Assembly (NCBI GenBank): GCA_949152475.1
Contig: CASCJZ010000009.1
Location: 62,001 to 126,000, forward strand
Source of the DNA: Terebella lapidaria
Taxonomy: Eukaryota > Annelida > Polychaeta > Terebellida > Terebellidae
DNA length: 64,000 nucleotides
Direction: 5' to 3'
In this document: in pieces, positions 61,401 to 64,000 of the stretch
How positions within the stretch are numbered: position 1 is the first letter of the stretch
How the letters are laid out: each line of letters begins with the position of its first letter
Position numbers and translations under genes: made by a program
The notes under the pieces: model-generated
The model's database searches: none
Told to the model about the DNA's origin: nothing
Seen by the model: only the letters and a program-made list of their open reading frames with translations

Positions 61401-64000
61401 AGGATGTCATTCTACACATGTGACTAAAATTTCAAGAGAATTCATTGAAAATTGAACGAGTTATGAATTTTTGAAAAATCGCCCCATGTTAAAGATAGGG
61501 ATTTTTCGAGTTTTCAAGAATTTTTGATGACGTCATCAATAAACCGATTTTCTTCAAAAACTTTCGGTGTCCTTCCTGGGTGAATACCTACCTATCAGAA
61601 AAATTTGGTGATGCTCGCACTAAAACTGTGGCCTGTAACGTGCAAACAGACAGACAGACAGACAGACAAACAAACAAACAAACGGAACTGACCAACATAG
61701 TTGTCGAATTTTCAATTCGTCAACTAATAAAGCTCCGCAAGTAGAAGAGACCCTGCGTATATCCGTTTCATGTACAGGATCTTTGGTTTTTAGATGAATG
61801 GTGCTCCCTACGCATTTTCGTAAATGTCGATAGTGCTGATATAAAAGAGCCCCTGGCTCGCCAGAGATTGTATTTAAACAAGAGTTTTAGGCTTTGTTAT
61901 ATCACTTGTGCATTACTGAGTTAGAAAACCACAGAAATGTTGCTTTAGATCAGTATTCAGATGCATACAAGGTATATTGTATTACTACGCGACCGAGTGT
62001 TGATATTAGAGACGGTACATGTGCACAGGGGGTAATCGTTTCCACATCTTATTGAGTTGTAAACGGGCTGACGAACAGATTTACCCCAGGTCTCTTTAAG
62101 TCTTGATATCTCAGCGAGTTTTCAAGTTATTTTGAACATGAAAAGTGCACCTTAAACTAGAAATAACACCGCATTTTTCCACAAAACAGCTTCAAAATTC
62201 AATGTTCAATGATTTTTTGAAAATTGGATCCAGAGGAAAAATAAATGTATCCATAAAACCCGGAATCCGGATCCGATCCGGATGAAATTTTGTCAGTTTA
62301 TGGACCATGATAGTCCGCCACTTTATAGGAAAAATCAAGCTGAAATATGCTCAATAGACCGAAATATAATATAAAATATAAGTTAAATGGAGTTTTCAAT
62401 GTTAAATTCAAATAGCTGTCAAATCCGTAATCCGGGTCCGATCCGGGTCAAAATTATAATGTGTGTATAGGATGTCATTCTACACATGTGACTAAAATTT
62501 CAAGAGAATTCATTGAAAATTGAACGAGTTATGAATTTTTGAAAAATCGCCCCATGTTAAAGATAGGGATTTTTCGAGTTTTCAAGAATTTTTGATGACG
62601 TCATCAATAAACCGATTTTCTTCAAAAACTTTCGGTGTCCTTCCTGGGTGAATACCTACCTATCAGAAAAATTTGGTGATGCTCGCACTAAAACTGTGGC
62701 CTGTAACGTGCAAACAGACAGACAGACAGACAGACAAACAAACAAACAAACGGAACTGACCAACATAGTTGTCGAATTTTCAATTCGTCAACTAATAAAG
62801 CTCCGCAAGTAGAAGAGACCCTGCGTATATCCGTTTCATGTACAGGATCTTTGGTTTTTAGATGAATGGTGCTCCCTACGCATTTTCGTAAATGTCGATA
62901 GTGCTGATATAAAAGAGCCCCTGGCTCGCCAGAGATTGTATTTAAACAAGAGTTTTAGGCTTTGTTATATCACTTGTGCATTACTGAGTTAGAAAACCAC
63001 AGAAATGTTGCTTTAGATCAGTATTCAGATGCATACAAGGTATATTGTATTACTACGCGACCGAGTGTTGATATTAGAGACGGTACATGTGCACAGGGGG
63101 TAATCGTTTCCACATCTTATTGAGTTGTAAACGGGCTGACGAACAGATTTACCCCAGGTCTCTTTAAGTCTTGATATCTCAGCGAGTTTTCAAGTTATTT
63201 TGAACATGAAAAGTGCACCTTAAACTAGAAATAACACCGCATTTTTCCACAAAACAGCTTCAAAATTCAATGTTCAATGATTTTTTGAAAATTGGATCCA
63301 GAGGAAAAATAAATGTATCCATAAAACCCGGAATCCGGATCCGATCCGGATGAAATTTTGTCAGTTTATGGACCATGATAGTCCGCCACTTTATAGGAAA
63401 AATCAAGCTGAAATATGCTCAATAGACCGAAATATAATATAAAATATAAGTTAAATGGAGTTTTCAATGTTAAATTCAAATAGCTGTCAAATCCGTAATC
63501 CGGGTCCGATCCGGGTCAAAATTATAATGTGTGTATAGGATGTCATTCTACACATGTGACTAAAATTTCAAGAGAATTCATTGAAAATTGAACGAGTTAT
63601 GAATTTTTGAAAAATCGCCCCATGTTAAAGATAGGGATTTTTCGAGTTTTCAAGAATTTTTGATGACGTCATCAATAAACCGATTTTCTTCAAAAACTTT
63701 CGGTGTCCTTCCTGGGTGAATACCTACCTATCAGAAAAATTTGGTGATGCTCGCACTAAAACTGTGGCCTGTAACGTGCAAACAGACAGACAGACAGACA
63801 GACAAACAAACAAACAAACGGAACTGACCAACATAGTTGTCGAATTTTCAATTCGTCAACTAATAAAGCTCCGCAAGTAGAAGAGACCCTGCGTATATCC
63901 GTTTCATGTACAGGATCTTTGGTTTTTAGATGAATGGTGCTCCCTACGCATTTTCGTAAATGTCGATAGTGCTGATATAAAAGAGCCCCTGGCTCGCCAG
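58475..64000 (+). repeat. 1068 bp satellite array, continued: five monomers plus a partial one
   Basis: Monomers start at 58475, 59543, 60611, 61679, 62747 and 63815; the last is cut by the window after 186 bp. Single-base differences noticed: 58782 (T to C) and 61372 (G to A). The array continues beyond the window. Confidence 0.95.

Overview
The window is eukaryotic, repeat-dominated DNA, most likely from a marine mollusc or a related lophotrochozoan. The organism is inferred from three things: an animal-type Helentron protein, non-autonomous elements carrying ACAG/ACAA microsatellites and a 3' hairpin (the layout of bivalve 'pearl'/HINE elements), and tRNA-like SINE heads. There is one convincing protein-coding gene. 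I see no bacterial operons, rRNA, CRISPR or host genes.

Layout. (1) 1-4467: a long open frame for a Helentron (Helitron2) transposase with a HUH Rep domain, a Pif1-like helicase and a C-terminal endonuclease/exonuclease/phosphatase (EEP) domain. All recognisable catalytic motifs are present; the N-terminus may be cut by the window edge. A hairpin at 4996-5027 is a candidate 3' end. (2) 5028-8698: mostly unremarkable AT-rich DNA with a small inverted-repeat element (6337-6611) and a clear TTAA-flanked MITE (7694-8294). (3) 8699-14623: head-to-tail Helentron-associated elements (HINE family I and a relative), rich in AGGTCA-type half-sites, TGACGTCA palindromes and a 320-328 bp internal tandem repeat, plus one tRNA-derived SINE head. 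(4) 14624-24458: eight tandem units of a second HINE family (family II), all starting with the same 5' end (TGAAGCAATCGCTC) and holding minus-strand tRNA-like sequences and a TATA-containing core. (5) 22976-33179: a 2.55 kb higher-order repeat (one family II unit plus one 1068 bp unit) present four times. (6) 33180-55611: 21 tandem monomers of 1068 bp, almost identical. (7) 55612-58474: two family II units inside the array. (8) 58475-64000: the 1068 bp array resumes and runs off the window.

How it fits together. The 1068 bp monomer is the 3' part of a family I HINE, including its microsatellite and terminal hairpin, fused to the TATA-containing core. Every family II block lies at exactly the same position in the monomer, inside the ACAA microsatellite, without loss of a base. 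The whole 13.6-64 kb region can therefore be read as one HINE-derived satellite interrupted by nested HINEs. Units without the terminal hairpin are always followed directly by another 5' end, and each run ends in a hairpin-bearing unit. This fits rolling-circle replication reading through when the 3' hairpin is missing, though unequal crossing-over could also explain much of it. All repeat comparisons were made by eye.
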